From the NCBI GenBank assembly GCA_964461995.1, contig CAYWXL010000003.1:56826-120825 (forward strand): DNA of 64,000 bases. The letters are read 5' to 3'. A program made the position numbers and the translations under genes. Numbering within the stretch: the stretch's first letter is position 1; each line of letters opens with the position of its first letter. The notes under the pieces were generated by a model. It saw only the letters and a list, made by a program, of their open reading frames with translations, ran no database searches and was not told the DNA's origin. The stretch is from JALSRK01 sp964461995. GTDB taxonomy: Bacteria; Acidobacteriota; Terriglobia; Bryobacterales; Bryobacteraceae. This document shows, piece by piece, positions 16,922-25,955 of this stretch.

Positions 16922-19900
16922 TGCGTGGCTTTCTCGTTTTGGTAATCGCTCCCCTTGCTTTGACGGCGCAGGTGGTGATTCATGATTTCAAGTGCGCGAC
17001 GCCGTCTTTCGTTCCGGGTAACCCGACCACCATCCGCTGTCCCAACGGGCACGGCTTCCAGCCGGGAACGTCTCCCCGCGTGAAGTTCTGGGGTGGAACG
17101 GGCAACTGGGATCAGCTCACTGGCCCGATGAAGGAAAGATTGATGCGGGCCGTCTCGGCGACGGACACCAGCTTCTTGTTGAACCGCACCGACCGTCTCC
17201 AGGCCCCCCCAGTAACTCTCCGTATCAACAACGAGACCATCACCTGCACAACCGTCACTGGCAACGCCCTCAGCGGCTGTACAAGGGGCGCCAACCCCCA
17301 AAGTTACGGCTATGGGACTCCGGTAAGGGCCAATTACGGGCGCAGCGTCTATACGGCCACGGTCATCGATGCTTACACGATGACGATCCCGGTCGATTCC
17401 TCCACCTGGGGTCCGCCCACCGGAACGATCCACATGGACTGGGCCGCGGCCACCGGCGTCGAGACCGTCGCCTTCGCCTCTACCGGGGGAGAAGGGTACG
17501 GGTCCACTTACAACCAAGGGGAAGGCTACGCTGAGGTTACCGTCCCGGCGTGCACGGACACGTCGAACCGATTCCAGTGTCAGATGGGCTGGCTCCCATT
17601 CAACACCGCCCGCAGCAGAAAAGATATCGCGATCACGAGTTACAGTGTCTCCAACGGTACGGCTACTTTGCAGCTCGCCCAGTACACGGAAGATCCGACG
17701 AAGCGGTTGCAGGTCGGCCGCATCGTCTGGATCAGCGGTATGGACGAGTCCGCTCTGAACGGCCCGTTCGTCGTCCTGCGGGTCGGCTCTGGTACGCCGC
17801 CCACCGACCTGGATATCGACGTGAGCGATACCGGCACAGCCGACGGCGTCAAGACCGGCTCCTCGATGAACTTGAGAATGACCGACGGGAATTATCCTTT
17901 CTTTTGGGTCTTTTATCCCGGCGGAAAGTCAGGGGACGTGAATCATCCCTGGCGGAGTTACGCTCTCAAAGCGGGTTCCTGGAACCCCAACGCTAACCGT
18001 TTGTACTTCACCGTCACGTACGGCAAAGACGCCGTGAGGAATTCCAACGGCGCTTACATCGGCCAGTTCGGCACTTATATCCCGGGGCACTTCTACCACC
18101 ACACGGATCCAAATCTGTACGCGGGCCGTCTTATGCACGTCGTTGTGACGATGAAACCCAGCCACCTCGTCGGGCAGGACTCGGGCGCCATCCACCCGTA
18201 CGACCCCGGTTTCCACGGAGACCTGACCAACGCGAGCCCTCCCAGCAGCCGGCACTACTGGGACGACATGACGAATGCCTATTTCAAGATCTCTTTGAAC
18301 CAGGCGGTCAATGATTACTCCGGCCAGACCGTGCGGTTCGGCCCGCTGGAGCTCCGCGAGGTGACCGGTGAGCCAGACGCCTTCATTGGAATCCTCACCG
18401 CCGTCTGGGACGACAATCTCGACGGGCCGGCCGGACAGGGCTACGAACTCACTTGGTGGGGGCCGAAAAAGCAGGCGGTGAAATACGAGGTCCGGTATTC
18501 GACGTCGCAAAGCATCAAGACGCTCGGTTGGTCGAAGGCTACGGTGGCCAAGACCGGTATTACGTTCACGGGAGGGGTCTGGGGAGGTCTGATCGCTCAA
18601 GTCGCGATGGCCGAGCAGCCCCAGATCTGGTTCGGCATTCGCCCGTACGACATCCAGGTCTACGGGGTCAGCGGCGCCGGACAATCGCCGATCTGGCTCA
18701 CGACCCGCGCCGTCCTCGGGCTCGGCGTCGGGGACACGATCACGGTAAGCGGCGTGGGCGGGAACACGGCGGCCAATCAGACCAATGCGCAGATCGCGGC
18801 TACCCAGCCTTGGCGGCTCTGGCGAAAGGACGACGGCACGCTGACGAGCATCGTGGCCGGCGGCGGCGTTTGCACTGCGAATCTCACCGTGCCCCACAAC
18901 CTCGTGCCGGGCTGGGAGATTCAGGTGCGGGGCTCCACGAATGCCGCCCTCGGGACGACCCGGGTGGACAAATTCTACACCGTTTCGGCGACGCCCACGG
19001 CCACCTCTTTCCAGTTCCCTTGCGCCGGAGTGCCGGACGGCACGTACGATACGAACTATTCGAAGTATGCCTTGCTCGGCATCATGGCCATGCCGGGAGT
19101 GGCGATCAACGGGACGGGCAACGGCGACTGGACCGGGGGAGGGACGATCACTCCCACCGGCGAGTCCAGCGGTTTCTTTGAAATCATGCTCGCCCAGGCC
19201 CAGAACGCTGCGCCGCCGGCGGCCCCCGGAATGCTTAATGCATCCGGCGTGACGGCGACGAGCGTCGCTCTCGAGTGGACCGACCAGGCCACGAACGAAG
19301 ACAGCTACGAAGTCGAGCGGAAGACGGGCGCGCAGGGAACCTACGCGAGGATCGCCGTCCTGGCGAGCAATACGGCGGCGTACAACGATGAAGGGCTCGC
19401 GCCGGACACGACCTATTTCTACCGCGTTCGCGCCGTGAATGTGTACGGCGCTTCGGCTTACTCCAACGAGGTTCAGGTGACCACGTTCCCTGCTGGCGGC
19501 ATCGCTGTGCCGTCCGGTCCCTCCGCCGACATCGTGCTCAACGACCAGGTGAGGCTGAGTTGGACAGACAACTCCACCGGCGAGACCGCCTACGTCGTTG
19601 AAGTGGACTCGGGAGGCGGGTTCCAGGACTGGGCGAGCCTGCCGCCTGATACGACGTCTTACACTGTCAGCGGTCTCTCACCATCCACCGCTTATGCTTT
19701 CCGTATCCGCGTCACCGACGGGCAGACGGTTGCGTATTCCGCTTCGCTGCCGGTGACGACGAAACGGACGCTGCCGCTGCGGCTGGCCTCGGCGCCCGTC
19801 CCGGCCGGCTTCCATTGGGCGCTCACCGCGCCGGACGAGTCGGCTTGCGACCTGACGCTCCGCGCGGCCGGCCAGCCCGATTTGGTCTTGTCTCAGCAGG

Positions 19901-20298
19901 ACGTCGTCCGGTCCCGCAACTTGGTCGTGACGGGTCTTGCTGCTCAGACCGGCTATTCTTATGAGTTCACCTGCGGCGGCAGCGCAATTCACGGCTGGCT
20001 CGAGACGCCCGCCGCGGTAGCCGGCACGGCCACGGTAACCTTGTCCGCGGCCCCGCCCGCACTCGCCGCCACGGCCGACAACCTGGTGGTCGATTGGGGA
20101 ACCGACGCCTCTTCGCTGACGAACACGGCGTCCGCTTCCTGCCCGGGTGGGCGCTGCGCGCTTCAGCTCAGTCTGAATTCTGGAACACTGGTTTGGGCGC
20201 GCCGCCGCTGGTGCCTCAACCGCGCTTCCGATCCCAGCTGCCAGCAATCTGCGAACGAGCTGGCCCGCTCCGTCCCCGAGCCGTTTACCGTACCGTAA
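16921..20298 (+). CDS. Large secreted protein with C-terminal fibronectin type III domains
   Basis: A 1125-residue protein with a signal peptide (MRGFLVLVIAPLALTAQ). Two fibronectin-III domains lie at about 766-860 ('VALEWTDQATNEDSYEVERKTG ... TTYFYRVRAVN') and 862-950 ('VRLSWTDNSTGETAYVVEVDS ... STAYAFRIRV'). A further beta-rich segment follows. The N-terminal 750 residues are Gly/Thr/Asn-rich and beta-like, and I do not recognise a fold. It is coupled to the gene before it (TGATG), so the two are probably made together. It is likely an extracellular or outer-surface protein linked to the polysaccharide genes around it. Confidence 0.75.
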   Translation: MRGFLVLVIAPLALTAQVVIHDFKCATPSFVPGNPTTIRCPNGHGFQPGTSPRVKFWGGTGNWDQLTGPMKERLMRAVSATDTSFLLNRTDRLQAPPVTLRINNETITCTTVTGNALSGCTRGANPQSYGYGTPVRANYGRSVYTATVIDAYTMTIPVDSSTWGPPTGTIHMDWAAATGVETVAFASTGGEGYGSTYNQGEGYAEVTVPACTDTSNRFQCQMGWLPFNTARSRKDIAITSYSVSNGTATLQLAQYTEDPTKRLQVGRIVWISGMDESALNGPFVVLRVGSGTPPTDLDIDVSDTGTADGVKTGSSMNLRMTDGNYPFFWVFYPGGKSGDVNHPWRSYALKAGSWNPNANRLYFTVTYGKDAVRNSNGAYIGQFGTYIPGHFYHHTDPNLYAGRLMHVVVTMKPSHLVGQDSGAIHPYDPGFHGDLTNASPPSSRHYWDDMTNAYFKISLNQAVNDYSGQTVRFGPLELREVTGEPDAFIGILTAVWDDNLDGPAGQGYELTWWGPKKQAVKYEVRYSTSQSIKTLGWSKATVAKTGITFTGGVWGGLIAQVAMAEQPQIWFGIRPYDIQVYGVSGAGQSPIWLTTRAVLGLGVGDTITVSGVGGNTAANQTNAQIAATQPWRLWRKDDGTLTSIVAGGGVCTANLTVPHNLVPGWEIQVRGSTNAALGTTRVDKFYTVSATPTATSFQFPCAGVPDGTYDTNYSKYALLGIMAMPGVAINGTGNGDWTGGGTITPTGESSGFFEIMLAQAQNAAPPAAPGMLNASGVTATSVALEWTDQATNEDSYEVERKTGAQGTYARIAVLASNTAAYNDEGLAPDTTYFYRVRAVNVYGASAYSNEVQVTTFPAGGIAVPSGPSADIVLNDQVRLSWTDNSTGETAYVVEVDSGGGFQDWASLPPDTTSYTVSGLSPSTAYAFRIRVTDGQTVAYSASLPVTTKRTLPLRLASAPVPAGFHWALTAPDESACDLTLRAAGQPDLVLSQQDVVRSRNLVVTGLAAQTGYSYEFTCGGSAIHGWLETPAAVAGTATVTLSAAPPALAATADNLVVDWGTDASSLTNTASASCPGGRCALQLSLNSGTLVWARRRWCLNRASDPSCQQSANELARSVPEPFTVP

Positions 20299-20349
20299 CG
20301 CCCGATCTCCAGCGCTTCTTCGCATCTTTGCATGTGTACGCGACCCTTA

Positions 20350-21816
20350 TCAGCGAATCGACGGGATTCGCGCCTGAATTCCCTTCATCATGGTCCGAAC
20401 ACCCTCGATTTCATTCGGCTGGAAGAAGCCTGCCGCCAGGAGTAAAACGAACCACGCTGTGACGCCAGCAATCCCCCACAGAACCTGGAGAATGAAATGA
20501 GCCGGCTGGAAAACGCGGAACACCGCCACCACCAGGCCAGCCGTCGCAGCGATCTTCACCAGTCTCCACGTTTCGAACCGGTAACGGCGCACTCGTTGGC
20601 CGAAGAAATAGGAAAGCGCGGCGAACGCCGTGAACCCGATGACCGTGGACGCCACCGCGCCCGCCACGCCGAACCGTGGGATCAGTGTCGCATAGGCCGT
20701 CCCGACGACCGCCACTGCTCCGGCGGCGACAGGAACGTGGTAGCCTGTGCGCCGGTGAATATTGAACACGGATTTCACCTGGTCTCCGAAGCCACGGATT
20801 ACATAAGCGAGGCTCAGCCACGGCACGAACCTGACGGCGCCGTGGTATTCCGGCGGAGCCATGATCGAGAGAATCGGCCGGGAGAACAACGACAACGCCA
20901 GGGCGGTCAGGGTCAAGACGAACAGCAGGTAGGTCATCACGCGCACGTAGACTTCTTCGCCGTCTGGGCGTTCCACGATCCCGTACATCTGGGCCGTCCA
21001 ATGCCGGATGAAGGGGCCGTGAACGAAACTGACGATCATTCCGATCTTGTACGCCAGCGCATAGACGCCGATGGCCGCGAGCGTCACTGAGCGCTGCAGG
21101 AAATACCGGTCGCCGTAGTGCAGGAACAGCATCCCGATCCCTGCCAGGCTGATCGGCGCCGAAAACGCGATTTGCGAGGCGAACAGCCGCGGATCGAATC
21201 GCAGCGGCATCCGCGACAGGATCAATCCCGCCATGTAAGCCGCCGTCGCCGCCGCCCCTGCAACATTGCCCCACAGCAGCGCCCACACGCCGAAGTTCCA
21301 GAACACGAGCGTGCTGACCGCCACGCCGGCCGAAACGCCCAGCCGGAATGCCGTCATCACCGTGAAATGGCGCGGCGCATCGATCGCCCGCAGGTAAGCA
21401 AAGCCCGCCTCGGCGGGAAAATTCAAGGCCAGGCCCGTCAGCGCCACCGTGAACATGTCACCGTACTCCGGCGTCTCGAAAACGAGCCGGCTGAGGGGGC
21501 CACTGGCGGCTACGGCGGCGGCGACGACGAGGACCGCCAACAGCACGGCTCCGCCGAGCGTCGTCGTCACTGCCCGCTCCCGGCCCTTCCGGTCTTCGGC
21601 TTTCGAGTAGAAATAAAAAAGTGCTTCCTGCAGCCGCAACCCCACCAGAAGCTGCGTTACGGTGATGGTCGTCGCCAGTAGCTCTAAGATCCCGTAGTCA
21701 GCCGGACTGAGGTACCGGGTGTAGATGGGCAGCAGGACGATCGACGCGCCTCTCTCGACGGCGGTCGCCACGCCGTAAGTGGCGCTCTGCTTCGCGATTG
21801 TCCGGAAGACAGACAT
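20350..21816 (-). CDS. Polysaccharide flippase (Wzx/MATE-like)
   Basis: A 488-residue membrane protein with about 12-14 helices. The N-terminus 'AKQSATYGVATAVERGASIVLLPIYTRYLSPADYGILELLATTITV' is the classic start of the oligosaccharide flippase/polysaccharide biosynthesis family. It would move undecaprenyl-linked glycans across the inner membrane. The start at 21816 (MSVFRTIAKQS) was chosen because earlier codons add non-family sequence. It is the last gene of a minus-strand run after a glycosyltransferase and a sulfotransferase. Confidence 0.85.
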   Translation of the reverse strand: MSVFRTIAKQSATYGVATAVERGASIVLLPIYTRYLSPADYGILELLATTITVTQLLVGLRLQEALFYFYSKAEDRKGRERAVTTTLGGAVLLAVLVVAAAVAASGPLSRLVFETPEYGDMFTVALTGLALNFPAEAGFAYLRAIDAPRHFTVMTAFRLGVSAGVAVSTLVFWNFGVWALLWGNVAGAAATAAYMAGLILSRMPLRFDPRLFASQIAFSAPISLAGIGMLFLHYGDRYFLQRSVTLAAIGVYALAYKIGMIVSFVHGPFIRHWTAQMYGIVERPDGEEVYVRVMTYLLFVLTLTALALSLFSRPILSIMAPPEYHGAVRFVPWLSLAYVIRGFGDQVKSVFNIHRRTGYHVPVAAGAVAVVGTAYATLIPRFGVAGAVASTVIGFTAFAALSYFFGQRVRRYRFETWRLVKIAATAGLVVAVFRVFQPAHFILQVLWGIAGVTAWFVLLLAAGFFQPNEIEGVRTMMKGIQARIPSIR

Positions 21817-21931
21817 ATCGGAAGTGGTCAGCAGCGGCGACTTCGGGAAGCCGAGCCGCGGGCAGCCGCATCGTTGCGGAACTGCGGGGCGCCCGCTCAC
21901 CCGCGGCGTCGCGTTCCGCGCCCGCGGGCCT

Positions 21932-22834
21932 TCATTCCCGGGAGAAGTTCGCCTCCCGCACGCCGCCGCCCGGCTCGTAGCCGAGCTCCCGGCACAACTC
22001 GCCGGCCTGCAGCCCGCAAAGCAGTTTCCACCAAGGCTTCACGTCCCGCTTCCCTTTGCTCGCGCCCACCTTCGCGCCGAGTACGGAGGGATCCAGCTTC
22101 AAGCCGAGATGTTCCGCGATACGGTCCACGAGGTCGGCGTCGGCCACTAAATCCTCATATCGTACCAGCAGCGCCCCCAACCGGCTCCGTTCCCGAAGAA
22201 ACGATCCAGCGACGAGCTTCCAGTGGCGGAAAAACTTGTCCGGCCGCGCCACTGTTTCCGACGGCCGCATCAAGTACCACCGCCGGCCATGGTATGAGCG
22301 GTAGGCGTCGAGGGGGTGCCGCACCAGGAAGAGAAACTTCGCCTTTGGATAGAGCCAGCGCAGGTAGTAGGCGTGTCCTGCGGCGAGGCGCGTCCATTTG
22401 CAGCCCCAGCGCAGATAGCCTCTTTGGGCCGCTCCCGCACCGAACAGTTCCTCGAAGAACGCGCGGTGGGCGGCGCGCAGCCGGCCGAAGCCCGGGTTCA
22501 GATTCGCAATCCAACTGCTTGACAATTCGCCATCATGCCGCTCGATCGCATACTTGGCGTGAGGGTCGTCCGGCCGGAAGAACGCCACGCTCTGCGCCAG
22601 CCGGTGCACCGGAAGCAGGTCGCCGAAGGGTTCCCCCCACATCAGGATTCGTTTGTCGGAACAGATCAGACGCTGGAGCAAAGTCGAGCCGCAGCGCCAA
22701 CCGGCGGCCAACAGGAATACCGGGGATTCGCATTGTGGCGGCGGAAGCTCGTGCTCGCTCGCGTAGTGTTCCAGAATTTTGATACCCTGACGGAGTTCTT
22801 CGCCCCACAATTCTCGGTCGCGGCTGCGTCCCAT
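21932..22834 (-). CDS. Sulfotransferase family protein
   Basis: A 300-residue protein. It has the PAPS 5'-phosphosulfate loop 'FLLAAGWRCGSTLLQRLI' and the 3' motif 'KFLFLVRHPLDAYRSYHGRRW'. The end reads 'LLVRYEDLVADADLVDRIAEHLGL'. The start at 22834 has GGAAGG seven bases upstream; an earlier in-frame start would overlap the glycosyltransferase. It lies between a GT4 glycosyltransferase and a flippase, which suggests sulfation of a surface glycan before export. It is only distantly similar to the sulfotransferase at 14.5 kb. Confidence 0.85.
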   Translation of the reverse strand: MGRSRDRELWGEELRQGIKILEHYASEHELPPPQCESPVFLLAAGWRCGSTLLQRLICSDKRILMWGEPFGDLLPVHRLAQSVAFFRPDDPHAKYAIERHDGELSSSWIANLNPGFGRLRAAHRAFFEELFGAGAAQRGYLRWGCKWTRLAAGHAYYLRWLYPKAKFLFLVRHPLDAYRSYHGRRWYLMRPSETVARPDKFFRHWKLVAGSFLRERSRLGALLVRYEDLVADADLVDRIAEHLGLKLDPSVLGAKVGASKGKRDVKPWWKLLCGLQAGELCRELGYEPGGGVREANFSRE

Positions 22835-22871
22835 GGCTGGCCTTCCGGTTTGGTTCTCACGCACCCGGTCT

Positions 22872-24269
22872 CTACGGCTCCCGCGCTTCCCGGTAATGGC
22901 GGCCGAGGCGATGCAGGATCTCCGCCAGCCGGCCGGCAAGACCTCGTACCGTGTAGCGTGCACAGCCGTCCCAGGCCCACCCGGCGGCGAGGGTCCCGTC
23001 GCGAAAGCGCTCGTAGAACCTCACCAGACTGCTCTTGATGGCGGCGATATCGTCGCTCGGCACGACCTCGCCCCAGACCTCCCGGCGCATCAGATTGCTG
23101 ATGGCGCTTTCCGGGTCGGCCAGGGCCAGCACCGGTTTCCGCAGTCCTGCATACTCATACAGTTTCGCAGGCACGGCTAGGCTGTGACGAGGCTGAATCA
23201 CCAGCGCCGCGTCGGAATCCGCGACGATCCGCAGCGCCTCTTGCTGTGGGAGCCAGGGAATCCACCGCACGATGCCGCTCAGGCCGGGACTATTCCTGAC
23301 GCGCTCCAGTTCCGGGTCTTGAATCTCCACCCGGCCGACGAAGTTCAGCCGGATGCCCGAGGCGGGAATGGTCCCCTCGGCGACCGCCGCTTCGACAGCC
23401 AGGAGAAGGTTCCGTGGGTTCCGTTCCCCGTACAGCGTCCCGATGTGCGAGATTGTGAACACCGCGTTTTTCCGCTGCTCTGACGGACGGGGCAGCTCCG
23501 CGGGGTCGTAGCCGCAAGTGAGCACGCTGAGCTTGTCCGCCGCGACGCCGAGCCGCGTTCGGAAATCATCGGCTACCTCCGGCGTGTTCGCAATGACATG
23601 ATCGGCCCGCTTCACAAGGAAGGCTTCCATCCGCGCGTCCAGCCGGCGGTAGAACGGCGGCCGGTCGCTCCACTCGGCCCTCCCCCATGGGTCCATGAAA
23701 TCGATCACCAGCGGCCGGCACAGCAAGGTCTTCAAAACATAGCCGGCCAGGAAGCTCGTCCAGGGCAACCCGACGGCGTAGATGACGTCGGGAGGATCCG
23801 CCGCCGCGTCCTCCACGCCAGCGCGCAGGCAGTACGGCAGCCACCCGCAGTAGAAATCCGGCGTGGCCAGGGCATAGCTGATCGCGTCCTTCACTTGCTG
23901 CCAACGCGATCGCCCGGTGGCGCCGGATTCACGCTTGCGGCGGTCGCCCCCGGGACCGCCCGCCCGCCTTCCAGACGCCAGCGCGCGTACCCTGGCCGCC
24001 AGCCGGCCGAGACTATCGAAAGGGTACGCGCACCCGGTGCGGATCACTCGCACCTGCGGCGGGACGGTGCTCAACAAAGCGCCGCCGCCCAGCTTCCGGT
24101 CCAGGCAAAGGTCTTCCCCGATGGTTACGATCGTCAGGCTGATGCTGCTTTCCGGCAAGTGGCGCAGAATCTTCGTGTTCCGTAGGGATGCCGTGCGGAC
24201 GTCAGGGGCGAAGAAGTATACCAGTGCCAGAACCCTCGTGCCGGTTTGGGATTGCCGGTGCCGGGTCAT
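22872..24269 (-). CDS. Glycosyltransferase family 4-like protein
   Basis: A 465-residue GT-B-type glycosyltransferase. The N-terminal domain opens 'RVLALVYFFAPDVRTASLRNTKILRHLP', typical of WbuB-like GT4 enzymes. 'FTISHIGTLYGERNPRNLLLAVEAA' and 'LRIVADSDAALVIQPRHSLAVPAKLYEYAGLRKPVLAL' carry the nucleotide-sugar site with the E-x7-E-like region. It would add a sugar to a lipid-linked surface glycan on the cytosolic face. It heads the minus-strand run glycosyltransferase-sulfotransferase-flippase. Confidence 0.85.
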   Translation of the reverse strand: MTRHRQSQTGTRVLALVYFFAPDVRTASLRNTKILRHLPESSISLTIVTIGEDLCLDRKLGGGALLSTVPPQVRVIRTGCAYPFDSLGRLAARVRALASGRRAGGPGGDRRKRESGATGRSRWQQVKDAISYALATPDFYCGWLPYCLRAGVEDAAADPPDVIYAVGLPWTSFLAGYVLKTLLCRPLVIDFMDPWGRAEWSDRPPFYRRLDARMEAFLVKRADHVIANTPEVADDFRTRLGVAADKLSVLTCGYDPAELPRPSEQRKNAVFTISHIGTLYGERNPRNLLLAVEAAVAEGTIPASGIRLNFVGRVEIQDPELERVRNSPGLSGIVRWIPWLPQQEALRIVADSDAALVIQPRHSLAVPAKLYEYAGLRKPVLALADPESAISNLMRREVWGEVVPSDDIAAIKSSLVRFYERFRDGTLAAGWAWDGCARYTVRGLAGRLAEILHRLGRHYREAREP

Positions 24270-24473
24270 ATGGATACGTGGCTGAAACGGCCCCGTCGTC
24301 CCCCGATGGGCTCCAGTCTTTCGACGTCTGCCGGCCGGAGAGGCGGCGGCCTCACGGCCCGAACCGGCAAGAATAACAAACGGCGTCCCGCCACCGCAAT
24401 TGCTCTGCGCTGGCACCCTGACGTCCTCCGCCGTGCTACGATACGACGCGAAAACAGGAAAGGGAGTCCGTCA

Positions 24474-25265
24474 ATGAAATGGAATGTGGCTGCTGCAGGT
24501 TTGACTGCGTTGATCCTCGCTACTGCTGTGACGGCTTGCCGGCCGGCGTCGGCGCCGGTGCCTTCCGCGGAGACGGATAGTTCCGTCGGGACGCTCGAAC
24601 AGCCTCTTTCACCCGACCCCCTCATCGCCGGCTTCCAGCAAACCACGGTCGCTAGCGTCAGCGACGCGGTGGACCAGATCGTCGGCAAGCGCGGCTATAT
24701 GGCTCACGATATGCGGCCCTTTGTCGGCAAAGGCTTCGTCGGGAGGGCCGTGACAGCGCTGGTGAAGCCTGCCGCGCCCGGCGAGTCCACCCCGGCCACT
24801 GCCGTCAAGCACCCCGTCGAGATGATCGACGAGGCCAAACCGGGTGAGGTGGGCGTCATCGTCTTCGAGGACGGCCTCGAGATCGCCGCGCTGGGCGGGC
24901 TGATGGCGACCGCCGCCAAGGCTCGTGGGATGGCCGGAATGGTCCTGGACGGAGCGCTCCGCGATATCGAAGAAGTTGAGCGCATCGGGCTGCCGGTCTT
25001 CGCCCGCGCGGCGTCGCCAGCCAACGCTGTGGGGCGTTACAAGAGCGTGGCCAAGAACATCCCGGTCGAATGCGCCGGGGTAACCGTCCGTCCCGGCGAT
25101 ATCATAGTGGCTGGAGTGGACGGCGTGGTCGTCGTTCCGAAGGAGAAGGCCGAGGAGGTTCTCCAGCGGGCCAGGGAGATCGACGAGCGCGAAAGCAAAA
25201 TGGTCCCGTTCATCCAACAGGAAAAATCTCTGCAAAAAGCGGTTGAGAAGTTCAACCGGATTTGA
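24474..25265 (+). CDS. RraA/HMG-aldolase-family lipoprotein
   Basis: A 263-residue protein. The core is the RraA-like fold with the conserved 'VFEDGLEIAALGGLMATAAKARGMAGMVLDGALRDIEEV', including the active-site Arg-Asp pair seen in HMG/CHA aldolases, and 'VRPGDIIVAGVDGVVVVPKEKAEEV'. Unusually it starts with a lipoprotein signal (MKWNVAAAGLTALILATAVTAC; lipidated Cys22), so it should be in the periplasm. An AGGGAG ribosome-binding site supports the start. RraA members act as oxaloacetate decarboxylases or aldolases, or bind RNase E. The last role is impossible outside the cytosol. Confidence 0.8.
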   Translation: MKWNVAAAGLTALILATAVTACRPASAPVPSAETDSSVGTLEQPLSPDPLIAGFQQTTVASVSDAVDQIVGKRGYMAHDMRPFVGKGFVGRAVTALVKPAAPGESTPATAVKHPVEMIDEAKPGEVGVIVFEDGLEIAALGGLMATAAKARGMAGMVLDGALRDIEEVERIGLPVFARAASPANAVGRYKSVAKNIPVECAGVTVRPGDIIVAGVDGVVVVPKEKAEEVLQRAREIDERESKMVPFIQQEKSLQKAVEKFNRI

Positions 25266-25331
25266 AGCCGGGGCCGACGCCTCCCGCCCACGCCGCGCCG
25301 ATATTCAGGAACGAAGAAAGGAATCATTCTT

Positions 25332-25823
25332 ATGGACAAGCAGAAAAGTATCGAGTTGCTCAACAAAGCCGTAGCTGATGAGCTCCAGGCCGTACATCAG
25401 TACATGTACTTCCACTTCCACCTCGACGACATGGGCTACCAGCCGTTAGCTATGCTCTTCAAGCGCATCGCCATTGAGGAAATGGGCCACGTAGAGCGTC
25501 TGGCGGAACGGATTCTGTTCCTGAAAGGCGACGTCGAAATGACCCCCGCCGGCCCGGTCGAGAAGATTCAGGAGGCCGAACAAATGGTCGCCAAGGCCGC
25601 CACCATGGAGGAAGGCAGCGCCGTGGACTACAACCGCGCGGCGCGCCTGTGCGGCGAAAATGAAGACTCGGCCTCCAAACAGCTCTTCGAAGCCCTGGTG
25701 GCCGACGAGGAACGGCACTTCGACGAGTTCGACAAACAGCTCGACCACATCAAGCGCTACGGGCCGAGCTACCTCGCTTTGCAGTCCTTCAGCTCCTCGC
25801 CGGAACAGGGTGGGGCGGAATAA
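25332..25823 (+). CDS. bfr: Bacterioferritin
   Basis: A 163-residue four-helix ferritin-like protein. Diiron ligands are visible: Glu17, Glu50 with His53 ('EEMGH'), Glu93/94, and Glu126 with His129 ('EERH'). Met51 aligns with the haem-binding methionine of bacterioferritin, in 'IEEMGHVERLAERILFLKG'. It stores iron and detoxifies peroxide in the cytosol. A GAAAGGA ribosome-binding site precedes the ATG. It follows the RraA-like gene by 66 bases and may be co-transcribed with it. Confidence 0.9.
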   Translation: MDKQKSIELLNKAVADELQAVHQYMYFHFHLDDMGYQPLAMLFKRIAIEEMGHVERLAERILFLKGDVEMTPAGPVEKIQEAEQMVAKAATMEEGSAVDYNRAARLCGENEDSASKQLFEALVADEERHFDEFDKQLDHIKRYGPSYLALQSFSSSPEQGGAE

Positions 25824-25870
25824 GCCTCGAGAGCAGTGCGCAGCGCATTGCTCCGGCGCCGGGCGTTTCT

Positions 25871-25897
25871 GGCGGGAGCTGCCGCCGGGCTCCCGCC
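25871..25897. terminator. GC hairpin between convergent genes
   Basis: GGCGGGAGC (25871-25879) pairs perfectly with GCTCCCGCC (25889-25897) around a 9-base loop. It lies between the 3' ends of bacterioferritin (plus) and the cytochrome operon (minus). No T-run follows on either strand, so it may only stabilise or pause transcripts. Confidence 0.4.
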
Positions 25898-25955
25898 GCC
25901 GCTCGGCGCCCTGGTAGGAACTGGGTGAGCCGCTCCCCCGGAGTCGGATCGCCGC

